In this document: piece by piece, positions 50,510 to 61,030 of the stretch | Position numbering within the stretch: the first letter of the stretch is position 1 | Layout of the letters: each line of letters opens with the position of its first letter | Source: an uncultured Persicobacter sp. | GTDB taxonomy: Bacteria > Bacteroidota > Bacteroidia > Cytophagales > Cyclobacteriaceae | Length of the DNA stretch: 64,000 nt | Assembly: GCA_947498325.1 (NCBI GenBank) | Contig: CANMKE010000017.1 | Coordinates: 1 to 64,000, forward strand | Reading direction: 5' to 3' | Made by a program: the position numbers and the translations under genes | The notes under the pieces: generated by a model | What the model saw: the letters and a program-made list of their open reading frames with translations, nothing else | What the model was told of the DNA's origin: nothing | Database searches by the model: none

Positions 50510-52783
50510 TTATGCATCAACTTTTCCGTTTGGTCGCTGGCTGACTGCCGAAGCCCATTTTTTATTGGGGGTATTGCCCATTTCAAAAACGATTTTCGCA
50601 CCACCGCTAATTTCCTTATGCGTCAGGTAAGCGCGGTTCAGTGGTTTCCCATTGATGGTCGCTGACTGAATATAGAAGTTTTCATCTGAGAGGTTGTTGG
50701 CCTTAACGACAAACGATTTCCCGTGCTCCAGCTGAATGCTTACTTCATCAAACAAAGGCGTGCCAATCGCATAAATCCCGCTTGCCGGATTTACAGGGTA
50801 AAAGCCCATGGCTGAGAAAACATACCATGCCGACATCTGTCCGCAGTCTTCATTACCACAAATGCCATCTGGCGTTGGTTTTTGTAAATCGCGGCAAATT
50901 TCATGAATGGTTTTCTGTGCCTTCCAAGGTTCGCCGGCATAGTTGTACAGGTACGCAACATGGTGACTTGGCTCATTACCGTGCACATAAATACCTTTCA
51001 GTCCAGAAATCCACTCTGGCCATCCGCCTTTAGGCATAGGGTGTTCCTTGTTGAAAAGTTCATCGAGTTTGTCGGTAAACGCTTTGTCGCCACCCATCAA
51101 TTGAATCAGTCCGGAAACATCCTGTGGAACAAACCATGAATACTGCCAAGCATTACCTTCCATAAACATGTGATTGGTGTACGACATCGGATCGAAATCT
51201 TTCACCCATTGGCCATCGCTGTTTTTTGCGCGCATAAAGCCGCTCGTTTTATCATAGTTATTGATAAAGTTCTGTGAACGCTGGGTAAAATAGTCGTAGT
51301 CGGCTGTTTTCCCCAAATCCTTTGCCATGCGGGCAATACACCAATCATCATAGGCATACTCTAAAGTGTAAGATACCGAAGATTCTTGTTCATCCTGCGC
51401 CACATAGCCCAGCTTTTTATAGCTTTTCAGCCCGTGGGCATCCTGCATGGCAGAGTTTTTCATTGCAGTGTAAGCCAGTTCAGCATCCACATCTTTCAGC
51501 AAACCCTTAAAGTAAGCATCCACAATTACCGGTACGGCATGGTAGCCAATCATACAATTGGTTTCGTTTCCTGCAAAAGACCATACGGGCAGTAAGCCGC
51601 TTTCATTGTAATGATCAAGCATTGAAGCCACCATATCTTTCACTTTGGCAGGCTCCGTAATGGTATATAGCGGGTGGAGCGCCCGGAAGGTGTCCCACAA
51701 AGAAAAGGTGTCGAACCTGGTATGACCATCCGCAACTTTCGTTTGACCATCCACACCTTTGTACTGACCGTTATGATCGCTGAAGGTGGTTGGGGCCATC
51801 ATTGTTTGATATAATGCCGTGTAGAAGGACGTTCTCGCGGCCTCATTTTTTGTTTTCACCTGAATGGGGTTCAGTGCCTGCTCCCACTCCTGAGCCGCCT
51901 TTTGACGGGTCGCTTCGAAATCAAATCCTGCTAATTCCGCTTCCATGTTCTCTTTGGCATTGTCAACACTTACGCTCGAAAGAGCGGTTTTGACCATGAC
52001 CACTTCGTTGGCTGCAGTTTCAAATTCCATATGGGCAATGACCTTTCGGTTCACTTCCTTACCGTTGATTTTGAATGTGCGGTCTTCAAACTTTACCGCC
52101 TTGAATGGCTTGGAAAGGCGGGTGTAAAAATATACCCGCTGATCCGGTGCCCAGCCTTCTGAATGGCGATAGCCGACGAGCGTCTGCTCATCCACCAATT
52201 CAATGGAGGCATCGGTTGTTTTATCCCAGTTCATGGCCCTGTTCAAATCCAGCTTCACCTCGGCGTGATCAGCCTCTGGGAAAGTATATTTTTGCAGCCC
52301 CACACGGTTGGTAGCGGTTAATTCCACTTTGATATTGTAATCCTTCAGTAAGACTTCATAATAGCCTGGTTTAGAAGTTTCCTGATCATGGGAAAACACA
52401 GAATATACCCCGAGGTTTTCCTTTGGGGTAGATTTTGCCGGATGGGTAAAAGGCATGAAGGCAATATCATACAAATCGCCGACACCCGTGCCGCTGAAAT
52501 GGGTATGGCTGAAGGAGGCGATCGTGGTATCCTCGTAGAAGTAACCAGCGATTCTGTCCCAGCCAGAGGTACCATTGTCGGGGCTGAGCTGCACCATACC
52601 ATGGGGTATGGTAGCACCAGGGAAGGTGTGTCCGTAGCCACCCGTTCCAATAAAGGGATCTACAAATTGGGAGACCGATGAATCGTGCTTGGTGGTGGTT
52701 TGCTGAGGTGCATTACAGGCACTTAGCATCGCAATAGCAGACACGATGAGCGGTTTGAAAAATCGACTGGAAGACCTATTCAT
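50510..52783 (-). CDS. GH92 alpha-mannosidase lipoprotein
   Basis: I start at the Met at 52783 (MNRSSSRFF), giving 757 residues with a lipoprotein signal (AIAMLSAC, Cys about 23). Family 92 landmarks are GTGGYGHTFPGATIPHGMVQLSPD near residues 45-68, the GNEPSHHVAYLYNY block near residue 600 and GNEDCGQMSAWYVFSAMGFYPVNP near 642. GH92 enzymes are calcium-dependent exo-alpha-mannosidases acting on high-mannose N-glycans. The linkage preference cannot be fixed by eye. It follows the second GH92 gene on the same strand after 128 bp. A surface or periplasmic location is expected. Confidence 0.94.
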   Translation of the reverse strand: MNRSSSRFFKPLIVSAIAMLSACNAPQQTTTKHDSSVSQFVDPFIGTGGYGHTFPGATIPHGMVQLSPDNGTSGWDRIAGYFYEDTTIASFSHTHFSGTGVGDLYDIAFMPFTHPAKSTPKENLGVYSVFSHDQETSKPGYYEVLLKDYNIKVELTATNRVGLQKYTFPEADHAEVKLDLNRAMNWDKTTDASIELVDEQTLVGYRHSEGWAPDQRVYFYTRLSKPFKAVKFEDRTFKINGKEVNRKVIAHMEFETAANEVVMVKTALSSVSVDNAKENMEAELAGFDFEATRQKAAQEWEQALNPIQVKTKNEAARTSFYTALYQTMMAPTTFSDHNGQYKGVDGQTKVADGHTRFDTFSLWDTFRALHPLYTITEPAKVKDMVASMLDHYNESGLLPVWSFAGNETNCMIGYHAVPVIVDAYFKGLLKDVDAELAYTAMKNSAMQDAHGLKSYKKLGYVAQDEQESSVSYTLEYAYDDWCIARMAKDLGKTADYDYFTQRSQNFINNYDKTSGFMRAKNSDGQWVKDFDPMSYTNHMFMEGNAWQYSWFVPQDVSGLIQLMGGDKAFTDKLDELFNKEHPMPKGGWPEWISGLKGIYVHGNEPSHHVAYLYNYAGEPWKAQKTIHEICRDLQKPTPDGICGNEDCGQMSAWYVFSAMGFYPVNPASGIYAIGTPLFDEVSIQLEHGKSFVVKANNLSDENFYIQSATINGKPLNRAYLTHKEISGGAKIVFEMGNTPNKKWASAVSQRPNGKVDA

Positions 52784-52911
52784 GATTGTATAGAATGTTA
52801 ATAAAAACCACAATTCAAGCTAAAATATTGATTGTTGTTGATATAGGTTTCTGAATAATAAAAATAATAACTTTTTTAAGAAAAATTAGCGCAGTGTTTG
52901 TTCAATACGCA

Positions 52912-55182
52912 CTAACTCAACTCTTCATGGAATTTCGATGATGGACGATCTGCTTTCGGCGTACCAAATTGTTTGTTTGGTTTGTCGCCCATGGTGAAGG
53001 TCAGTTTTCCGCCTTTCATAATGTCTTTATGCAGAATATATGACTTTGAATAATCCTGCCCGTTCAGACTTACCGACTGAATATAAATATTTTTTGCGGA
53101 CTGATTTTCCGTGGCTATCGAGAAACTCTTGCCATTTTGCAGTTGAATAGTTGCCGAATTAACTGAAGGGCTGCCAAATACATACATGCCGTTCATCGGG
53201 TTCACGGGGTACATCCCCATGGAAGAGAAAATATACCAGGCCGACATCTGGCCACAGTCCTCATTACCTGGCAAACCTGCAGGGCCGTCGTTGAACATGG
53301 TACTGCAAATTTCGCGAATGCGCTCCTGTGTTTTCCAGGCCTGGCCGGCATAATTAAACAAATACGCTGTGTGGTGGCTTGGCTCATTGCCCTGAGCATA
53401 CTGACCGATAAGGCCTGAGATGTCAGGAGAAGCATTTTCGCCCAAATCGCTGCTCATCGTAAATAAGGTGTTCAGTTTATTGACAAAAGCTTCATCTCCA
53501 CCCAAAAGGTCGATCAGCCCTTCAACATCCTGTGGTACAAGCCACAAATATTGCCATGCATTTCCTTCACAATAATCATCGTCTCGGTGACTTGAGGCAA
53601 TAGGGTTGAAAGGCGTAGTCCATGAGCCGTCGGTTTTTTTGCCTCGGAAAAAACCAGTTTCTTTATCAAAATATTCTGTATACAGCTTGGCGCGCTTGCT
53701 GTAATAGTCAAAATCTTCCTGATGCCCTAAAGCTTTGGCCATTTGTGCAATTCCCCAGTCGTCGATAGCATATTCAAGGGCTTTGGCAACAGATTCCCCC
53801 ACCTTGTCTGCCGGGATGTACTGGATTTTTGTGAGGTAGGGAATGCCTTCACGGTCGGCATTGGCAGTGGTTTTCATCGCTTCAAGGGCCAGTTCTGCAT
53901 CAAATCCTCGAATACCTTTAAGGTAAGCATCGGCAATTACAGGGACGGCATGGTAGCCGACCATCGTGTTGGTTTCATTTCCAGCCAACGACCAAACGGG
54001 CAAGAGGCCACTTTCTTTGTACTGCGCTAAAAAGCTGTTCACCATATCCGCAACTTTATCTGTTTGTGTGATGGTGAAAAGCGGGTGATTGGCGCGGTAG
54101 GTGTCCCAAAGTGAAAAGGTAGAGTAGTTATTAAAATCTGCCCGATGCACTTTGCGGTCAGTTCCGCGATAGGTTTTGTCGTGGTCATTATAAAGGTTAG
54201 GGGCAGAGAGGCTGTGGTAAACCGCTGTATAAAAAGTACGAAGGCTTTTATCGTCAAGGGTGGTCACCTCAATTTTCTCTAATTCCTTTTGCCATTTTTG
54301 GTTGGCTTGTGCAACAACCTGCTTAAAGTTCCATGCAGGAATTTCCGCTTCCATATTTTTTTCTGCCTGCGCAATGCTTACCGGCGAAAGGGCAACTTTT
54401 ATCTCTACCGTAGGATTTTTTTCAGTATCGAAGAAAAATACGCCTTTTACAAAGTTGGATTGTAAATCCTGACCATCAACCGGCTTGGTGTCTTTATATA
54501 GCTGAAAGTCCGTAATTGGCTGGTTGGTTTGGGCATAGAAATACAGTTGTTGGTCGCTTGACCATCCGGTGGAGTTTCTTTTGCCTACAATTGTATGATC
54601 GTCGATGACTTTTATTTCACAATCTTTGGCCAAATCCCAGCCGATACCTTCCCGAAGATCCATAATCAGGTGGGCATTGTCGTGTTGCTGAAAGGTATAT
54701 TTATGAAATCCTACCCGCTCCGAAGCCGTCATTTCAGCCTTAATATGATAATCGAGCAAATCTACCGCATAATAACCCGCTTTGGCTTCTTCACGGCCGT
54801 GGGTGAATCTTGAGCGGTAGCCGGTGTCTGGATTTTCTACGGATCCTTTCACCACCTTTACCTCTCCTGTATTTGCCATGATGAGGATATCTCCCATATC
54901 GCCAATGCCCGTGCCACTCAGGTGGGTGTGGGCAAATCCGACAATTGAGCTGTCAGCATAATTATAGCCCGAGCACCAATCCCAGCCATTGTTAAAATTG
55001 GAAGGCCCGAGGGAAACCATTCCGAAGGGAACCATGGCGGAAGGGTGGGTGTGCCCATTGCCAGAGGTGCCAATCATTGGATCGACATATTGTGTCAATG
55101 ATGCTGTTTTCGGTGTTTGTTTGGGTTGCTGTATGCAGCTGCACAAAGCCAATAGCGCTATATAAAAAGTTTTCTTCATCAT
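52912..55182 (-). CDS. GH92 alpha-mannosidase lipoprotein (second)
   Basis: The 756-residue protein has a lipoprotein signal (ALLALCSC). It shows the same GH92 blocks as its neighbour: MIGTSGNGHTHPSAMVPFGMVSLGP near residues 37-61, GNEPSHHTAYLFNY near residue 597 and GNEDCGQMSAWYIFSSMGMYPVNP near 637. The two differ clearly over their length, so they are old paralogs that probably cut different mannose linkages. It is divergent from susC across 552 bp and is probably the first gene of a two-gene GH92 transcript. Confidence 0.94.
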   Translation of the reverse strand: MMKKTFYIALLALCSCIQQPKQTPKTASLTQYVDPMIGTSGNGHTHPSAMVPFGMVSLGPSNFNNGWDWCSGYNYADSSIVGFAHTHLSGTGIGDMGDILIMANTGEVKVVKGSVENPDTGYRSRFTHGREEAKAGYYAVDLLDYHIKAEMTASERVGFHKYTFQQHDNAHLIMDLREGIGWDLAKDCEIKVIDDHTIVGKRNSTGWSSDQQLYFYAQTNQPITDFQLYKDTKPVDGQDLQSNFVKGVFFFDTEKNPTVEIKVALSPVSIAQAEKNMEAEIPAWNFKQVVAQANQKWQKELEKIEVTTLDDKSLRTFYTAVYHSLSAPNLYNDHDKTYRGTDRKVHRADFNNYSTFSLWDTYRANHPLFTITQTDKVADMVNSFLAQYKESGLLPVWSLAGNETNTMVGYHAVPVIADAYLKGIRGFDAELALEAMKTTANADREGIPYLTKIQYIPADKVGESVAKALEYAIDDWGIAQMAKALGHQEDFDYYSKRAKLYTEYFDKETGFFRGKKTDGSWTTPFNPIASSHRDDDYCEGNAWQYLWLVPQDVEGLIDLLGGDEAFVNKLNTLFTMSSDLGENASPDISGLIGQYAQGNEPSHHTAYLFNYAGQAWKTQERIREICSTMFNDGPAGLPGNEDCGQMSAWYIFSSMGMYPVNPMNGMYVFGSPSVNSATIQLQNGKSFSIATENQSAKNIYIQSVSLNGQDYSKSYILHKDIMKGGKLTFTMGDKPNKQFGTPKADRPSSKFHEELS

Positions 55183-55734
55183 TTTATTATGCTGAAATTG
55201 ATTTCAAAAATTACATATAAACAAACCGTTGCATGAAAATTCAATTGGCTTGCTTTCAGGGTGGTTGATGTTCGACAATTTTACGTGCCGGTAATTCATG
55301 TCCCTGTTTTTCAAATGTAGGAGCACTTAGGTACAAAATGTGGTGAGGAGTTTGATACAAAAGGGTTACATACTGAGTTTTTCGCAAAGTTTTGCCTGAT
55401 TTTCAGGTTTTTTTTGTGCTTTTAGGAAGTTGAAGGCGGTAGGAGGTGACCGACTCAGTAGTTGAAAATCCCAAAGCTTCGAAAATTGCAAAAAAGATGA
55501 AAGTTTAAAAATTAAGAATGAAAATGGATTACATTATTAACAATATAGATTATATATGGGTTAAAAATTAAAAAATTCATAAAATTTACGCTCAAAAATT
55601 TGTGAAGTTTTAGGATTATTTAATTCTTGCAAACGTATTCGGAACGGAGCATTTCACTTGATCTTTTTACCTACAACTCAATTGGCTTCCTACGAACACA
55701 GATCTTAATTTTTTTATTTACAAAACGTCACATT
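55183..55734. other. Divergent control region between GH92 and SusC genes
   Basis: No gene is visible. A TACATTTG sequence (minus strand, 55319-55312) fits the -7 consensus but has a TTG only 14 bp upstream. The half next to susC is very A+T-rich. The open frame upstream of 55735 is leader, since the signal peptide begins there. This is where the regulator at 47697-50366 would be expected to bind. Confidence 0.4.
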
Positions 55735-58700
55735 ATGGTCCAGATAAGACTACTATTTTGGAGTCTTTTATTGTTGAGCCCATTTGCTTCAATGGCACAA
55801 GGTTTCACAGTAAAAGGTACAGTTAAAGATGCAGCAGATAATTCTGCATTACCTGGGGTAAACATTACGATCGTAGGATCATCAAAAGGAGCAGTTACTG
55901 ACTTCGATGGTGCCTACACTTTGGAGCTTACAGACAGAAATGCAGAATTACAATTCTCATTTATCGGTTACAAAGCTCATGTTGAAAAGATCGGCAACCG
56001 ATCAATAATCGATGTCAATCTTTCTCCTGAAGTCACACAATTAAATGATGTTGTGGTTACGGCCTTGGGTATTGAGCGTGAAGAGCGTTCTTTGGGTTAT
56101 GCTGTTTCGGAATTGAAAGCTGAAGAAATGGGGGTAACCGCCACGGCTCCTTCGGTAATGAATAACCTTCAGGGTAAAGTGGCCGGGGTTCAGATCTCGC
56201 CAGTATCAGGTGGGGCAGGTTCATCAGCAAGTGTGGTTATTCGTGGTAGTGCCGTTTTGGGTGGATCTAACCAGCCGTTGTATGTTATTGACGGGGTGCC
56301 AATGTCAAACAACCAATTGCAGTCCGCAGACGATAAAGACAACGGTGGTACCGATTCGGGTAACGGTTTGTCGGGCATCAACCCAGAAGACATCGAGAGC
56401 ATGTCGGTATTGAAAGGTCCTGCAGCAACCGCACTTTATGGTTCTCGTGCGATCAATGGGGTAGTTTTGATTACGACCAAGAAAGGTACACAACAAGCAG
56501 GCTGGGGAATTGACTTCAACTCTGCAGTTACAGTAGATATGTTGGGCATTACGCCAAACCAACAAACACAATACGGACAAGGAACCGACGGTCGTGGAGT
56601 TTCTGCAGATGATGCTAAAGAAACCCTTTCAATGTGGGGTGAGCGCATTACCGGACAGCGAAATAATGGTTATTTTGACGGTAAAGAGCGTGTGATGGCT
56701 GCTCAGAATAACTACAAAAACTTCTTCCGTAACGGGGTTTCTTTGAACAATAACATTGCCTTGACTGCTGGTAATGATAAATCAACGGTTCGTTTGTCTT
56801 ATGGTAATTTTGACAATACGGGAATGGTGGAAAACTCTACTTATCAGCGTAACTCTTTCAACTTGCGTGGAACCACCAAATTGATCAACGATAAACTGAC
56901 TTTGGATTCTCGTGTTACTTATGTGAATGAGAAAGCGCTGAACAGAATGAATTTGGGTAATTCGGTGAACAACTATATGGGCATGATGTTGAGCATCCCG
57001 ACTACTACTTCTACCGAATGGCTGCGCAACTACAAAAACGAAAGCGGCTTGCCGATCGGTTACAATAACAAAGAAGCGAACCCTTATTGGTACATCAACG
57101 AAGTACGTAACGAGGATGAGTCCAACCGTATGATCGGAATGGTAAGTGCCAACTACCAAATCACTGAAGCCTTGTCTGTATTGGCACGTGCGGGTCGTGA
57201 TAACAAATCATACCGTCAGAATGTGATCGATCCAATCGGAACACCATTCTATGAAAAAGGACGTGCTTTTGAGCGTACCTCTTTGGAAAATGAAGACAAC
57301 TTCGATGCGATGCTGACTTTCCACAAAAAATTCGGTGACTTCGACATTACCTCTAACCTGGGTACTTCTTATATGCACCAATTGAGAAAATATACCGATG
57401 TGGGTTCTTCGGAATTCTCTTCGGATATCATTCAAAACCCTGGTGCGGGATCTAACCCATTCATGGAGTTCAGAACTTACGAAAGAGCGATTTCTTCGGT
57501 ATTCGGAACGGCTTCATTGGGCTATAAAGGTTATTTGTTCTTGGATGTAACGGCTCGTAATGACTGGTCATCGACTTTGCCAATGAACAACAACTCTTTC
57601 TTCTACCCATCGGTTTCGGGTTCATGGGTATTCTCTGATATGGATTGGAATACACCAGACTGGTTATCATTCGGTAAATTGAGAGCTTCTTGGGCACAGG
57701 TTGGTTCAGACACCGATCCTTACAATTTGGCTTTGCAATATGAGTTGGATTCATGGCCTCATCCAAAAGGACAGAATGGTTTCAATATGGGAGGAATTAA
57801 AGGGCATGAGGTGCCTAATTCACAATTGAAGCCTGCCATTTCTACTTCTTATGAATTAGGTTTCGATTTGAGATTGTTCAACAACCGCATTACTGTTGAT
57901 GGTGCTTACTACAAGCAGTCGGCGGTAGATCAGATCTTGAACGTGGACATTTCTGGCGCTTCAGGTTACACAAGTGCATGGATCAACGCTGGTGAGATCA
58001 CCAACCAAGGTTTTGAATTGATGGTTTCGGCGAAAGCAATTCAAACCAATGACTTCACGTGGGAAACAACGGTAAATGGTTCTTATAATCAAAACGAAGT
58101 AGTATCTCTTTCTCCGGAAGTAAATCAGTTCTTGTTGTTGCCAACTACTGGTTCGGTTTCGGTACAGGCGATTCCTGGTCAGGCTTATGGGGTGATCCTG
58201 GGTAAAGTTGCTCAGACGGACGGACAGGGCAACTATGTAGTAGATGACAATGGTCGTGTGCAGTTGCAGGATGATCCACAAATCATCGGTAATGGTGTTC
58301 AGCCTTGGATGGCAGGTTGGAGAAACACCTTCACTTACAAAAACTTCTCTGTTTCGGCTTTGATTGACGGTAAGTTTGGAGGGAATATCTACTCAAACAC
58401 CAACGCTTCGATGTACTCATCTGGTCGCCATGAGGCTACTTTGATTGGTCGTGAAGAGTTCAATAACGGTGGATCTTGGAATCCCGGCAACTTGGTGCAG
58501 GCTAACGGTGACGGAACATTCACGCCATTTACCGAAGGGGTGAACCCACAAAACTATTACGGTTCATTGGCGGGCGTTTCAGACCAACACGTATATGATG
58601 CATCTTTCATCAAATTGCGTGAGGTATCGATCTCTTACCGCTTGCCAAACTCGGTATTGGACAAAACACCATTCAAGAACTTGTCGGTTTCAGTGATCGG

Positions 58701-58842
58701 AACCAACTTGGCTTACCTTTGGAATAATGTAGAAAATATTGATCCAGAAGCATCCTTTACGTCAGGTAATGGTCAGGGTATTGAAAGCTCTAACTTGGCT
58801 ATTCCTCGCACTTTAGGTTTCAAATTAAATGCTAACTTTTAA
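55735..58842 (+). CDS. SusC-type TonB-dependent outer membrane transporter
   Basis: From the Met at 55735 the product has 1035 residues and a signal peptide (LLLLSPFASMAQ). A carboxypeptidase-regulatory-like domain comes first (FTVKGTVKDAADNSALPGVNI near residue 24), then the plug with LNDVVVTALGIEREERSLGYAVSEL near residue 103 (TonB box and SusC signature) and ALYGSRAINGVVLITTKKG near 231, then the barrel. No N-terminal extension for an anti-sigma factor is present. It imports oligosaccharides with SusD, here probably mannose-rich N-glycan fragments. susD starts 11 bp downstream. Confidence 0.96.
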   Translation: MVQIRLLFWSLLLLSPFASMAQGFTVKGTVKDAADNSALPGVNITIVGSSKGAVTDFDGAYTLELTDRNAELQFSFIGYKAHVEKIGNRSIIDVNLSPEVTQLNDVVVTALGIEREERSLGYAVSELKAEEMGVTATAPSVMNNLQGKVAGVQISPVSGGAGSSASVVIRGSAVLGGSNQPLYVIDGVPMSNNQLQSADDKDNGGTDSGNGLSGINPEDIESMSVLKGPAATALYGSRAINGVVLITTKKGTQQAGWGIDFNSAVTVDMLGITPNQQTQYGQGTDGRGVSADDAKETLSMWGERITGQRNNGYFDGKERVMAAQNNYKNFFRNGVSLNNNIALTAGNDKSTVRLSYGNFDNTGMVENSTYQRNSFNLRGTTKLINDKLTLDSRVTYVNEKALNRMNLGNSVNNYMGMMLSIPTTTSTEWLRNYKNESGLPIGYNNKEANPYWYINEVRNEDESNRMIGMVSANYQITEALSVLARAGRDNKSYRQNVIDPIGTPFYEKGRAFERTSLENEDNFDAMLTFHKKFGDFDITSNLGTSYMHQLRKYTDVGSSEFSSDIIQNPGAGSNPFMEFRTYERAISSVFGTASLGYKGYLFLDVTARNDWSSTLPMNNNSFFYPSVSGSWVFSDMDWNTPDWLSFGKLRASWAQVGSDTDPYNLALQYELDSWPHPKGQNGFNMGGIKGHEVPNSQLKPAISTSYELGFDLRLFNNRITVDGAYYKQSAVDQILNVDISGASGYTSAWINAGEITNQGFELMVSAKAIQTNDFTWETTVNGSYNQNEVVSLSPEVNQFLLLPTTGSVSVQAIPGQAYGVILGKVAQTDGQGNYVVDDNGRVQLQDDPQIIGNGVQPWMAGWRNTFTYKNFSVSALIDGKFGGNIYSNTNASMYSSGRHEATLIGREEFNNGGSWNPGNLVQANGDGTFTPFTEGVNPQNYYGSLAGVSDQHVYDASFIKLREVSISYRLPNSVLDKTPFKNLSVSVIGTNLAYLWNNVENIDPEASFTSGNGQGIESSNLAIPRTLGFKLNANF

Positions 58843-58853
58843 GATTGATCAAC

Positions 58854-60803
58854 ATGGGAATTAAAAAATATATCTTGAGTGCAGCCGTTATCGCTGCCTC
58901 CCTTTCATCTTGTACACAAGGGTTCGAGGACATGAACCAAAACCCTTGGACAGCCAACAAATTGGACGTTAAACATCAGTTTGCTTACGCCCAGGCGAAA
59001 ATGTACTCACATGGTCATGAAGGTTTCCGTGGAAACTTGATCATGTCTCAGGTATTGTCTGGTGTGGCGGGCTGTCGTTATACTTCTGGTGCTGGATTTA
59101 ACCGTGCAGACGCCTATACCAATGCTACATGGGAGGTGATCTACCGAGATGTGATGAAAAATATCGTTGATGCGCGCACCAAATTGGAAGCTGAAAACAC
59201 AGACGGTTCCAAAGCAGCCCAGTTGGCACAGTTGAATGTAGTGAAGAACATTGCTTTGTTGAGAGCGACTTTACTTTATGGGGATATTCCATTCCACGAA
59301 GCAGGGCAGGGTTTCCATGACCGTAATTTCTTCCCGAGCTATGATACGCAAAAGGAAGTGTTGAATTCAATGGTCGAGGAGATCAAAGCCGATCGTGATG
59401 CAATTTTGGCATCCAAGGCAACAGATCTATTAGACTATGATCTTTATTTTGAAGGAGATCAAGCTTCTTGGGGACGTTTGGCCAACTCATTATTGATGCG
59501 CATTGGTTTGACCATGTCGTCAGCGGACGAGGCAAAAGGCAAAGAAGTATTCAAAGAGGCTTATGAGAACAAAGCGGGATATATCAGCAGCTTGGCAGAA
59601 TCAGCCGTTTTGGAACATACAGAATTGGGTGGCCCTTGGGGGCAACACGTGAACGGTTCCGGCGTAGCGAATGAAGGTCGTGTGGGTGGTTTTGCGCATG
59701 CTTTTATGTCATCGGTTACTCTGAAATCCATGCAGGAACTTCAGGATCCTCGTTTGTTCTGGGTAACAACTCCTTTGGATATGCGCTCGGGATCATCTAA
59801 AGCCTTTGTGAACATGCCGGATTACGATCCATTCCAAATGGCGGAAAAAGAAGGTGAGCCATTTAAGCCAGTCTCTTTGCGTGGTTTGCGTCCTGGAGAT
59901 GTAAACAATGGCCGTCAGGGTACATTCGTACAGGATGTTACCGATGGTGATGGAAATGTATCGAAAGAGGTTCAGGTGGCTGGTCTTTGGGTGAATAATA
60001 TGCAAAAAATTGTAGGGGAAGATACCCTTACGGTTTTAGGTACCAATTATAAGCGGGATTTGGATGATGATGGCCGTTTTATGATTTTGGCAGGGATCAA
60101 TCCTGAAACGATCTTGGGTTCATTGTCTCCAACGATGGTCATGTCTGCGGATGAAGTTCACTTCATGATTGCTGAGGCCGCACAACGTGGCTGGGTAGGC
60201 GCAAGTGTAGCGGATGAGTTGAAAACAGCGATTGAGATGGCTTTCGACAAATACCCAACATTCTACCCTGGTCAGTCGGTGGTTACCAGCTTGATTAATA
60301 ACTATAAAGCAAGCACCGGTAAGGATTATGATTACGCTGCAGCGGTAACGGCTTATGTGGATGAGGTAATGGCTGAATTCAATGGTGCCGGTAAATTCGG
60401 TGACTTGTTCCAGGATAAATTGGACATCATTATTTATCAGCACTGGTTGTCGCAATTGGGTAATGGTTACAAAGCGTATGCAATGTGGAACCGTACGCAT
60501 TACCCTTCAGTAGTGAAAGACCAGTTCGTGGGCAGTGACAGAGATGTATCGTTGCCAGTTTATACTGACAATCCAATCCTGACGGGCAACTATACGCCAA
60601 ACAGTTATCAGGAGCAGGAATTCCACCGCGGTGGCGTAACCAATGGCGTTCGTCCATCACGTTTCCCTTATCCAGACAGAGAATTGACGGTGAATGCAGC
60701 GAAGGTTTCTGAAGCCATGAACCGTCAGCGTTCCGACGCCAACGAAAGTTCTATTGACTTCATCGGTGTAAAACAATGGTTCTCGTTTAACGGAAAGCAC
60801 TAA
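58854..60803 (+). CDS. SusD/RagB-type nutrient-binding lipoprotein
   Basis: The start is the ATG at 58854, 11 bp after susC; a TTG at 58845 is less likely. The 649-residue protein has a lipoprotein signal (AASLSSC, Cys about 20) followed by QGFEDMNQNP, as in SusD-like proteins. The helical TPR-like framework (residues about 90-200; NVVKNIALLRATLLYGDIPFHEAGQG) and a C-terminal SusD domain follow (EVHFMIAEAAQRGW near residue 436). It is longer than classical SusD. It caps the SusC barrel and binds the glycan. Confidence 0.94.
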   Translation: MGIKKYILSAAVIAASLSSCTQGFEDMNQNPWTANKLDVKHQFAYAQAKMYSHGHEGFRGNLIMSQVLSGVAGCRYTSGAGFNRADAYTNATWEVIYRDVMKNIVDARTKLEAENTDGSKAAQLAQLNVVKNIALLRATLLYGDIPFHEAGQGFHDRNFFPSYDTQKEVLNSMVEEIKADRDAILASKATDLLDYDLYFEGDQASWGRLANSLLMRIGLTMSSADEAKGKEVFKEAYENKAGYISSLAESAVLEHTELGGPWGQHVNGSGVANEGRVGGFAHAFMSSVTLKSMQELQDPRLFWVTTPLDMRSGSSKAFVNMPDYDPFQMAEKEGEPFKPVSLRGLRPGDVNNGRQGTFVQDVTDGDGNVSKEVQVAGLWVNNMQKIVGEDTLTVLGTNYKRDLDDDGRFMILAGINPETILGSLSPTMVMSADEVHFMIAEAAQRGWVGASVADELKTAIEMAFDKYPTFYPGQSVVTSLINNYKASTGKDYDYAAAVTAYVDEVMAEFNGAGKFGDLFQDKLDIIIYQHWLSQLGNGYKAYAMWNRTHYPSVVKDQFVGSDRDVSLPVYTDNPILTGNYTPNSYQEQEFHRGGVTNGVRPSRFPYPDRELTVNAAKVSEAMNRQRSDANESSIDFIGVKQWFSFNGKH

Positions 60804-60875
60804 TTTGTTTAGGCGGGTTTAATTTTTTTCGCCACCACGGAGAATTTTTAAACACACGCTAATGTTATAAAATCC

Positions 60876-60907
60876 AAAAAGGGCAGGTCGGAAGGCCTGC
60901 CTTTTTT
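60876..60907 (+). terminator. Rho-independent terminator after SusCD
   Basis: GGCAGG and CCTGCC pair around an 8-base loop, with A5 before and six T after. It separates susCD from the cutC/PNGase F unit. Confidence 0.88.
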
Positions 60908-61030
60908 CGCTTATTGAACTGAAAATTAAAGTGTATGAGTCCAGGTAATCAGGGGTGTAACTCTAATTTAACCCACAGGATTGATATTGGATGAGGAATA
61001 CATGGGAGATTGATCAATATTATTTTTTCG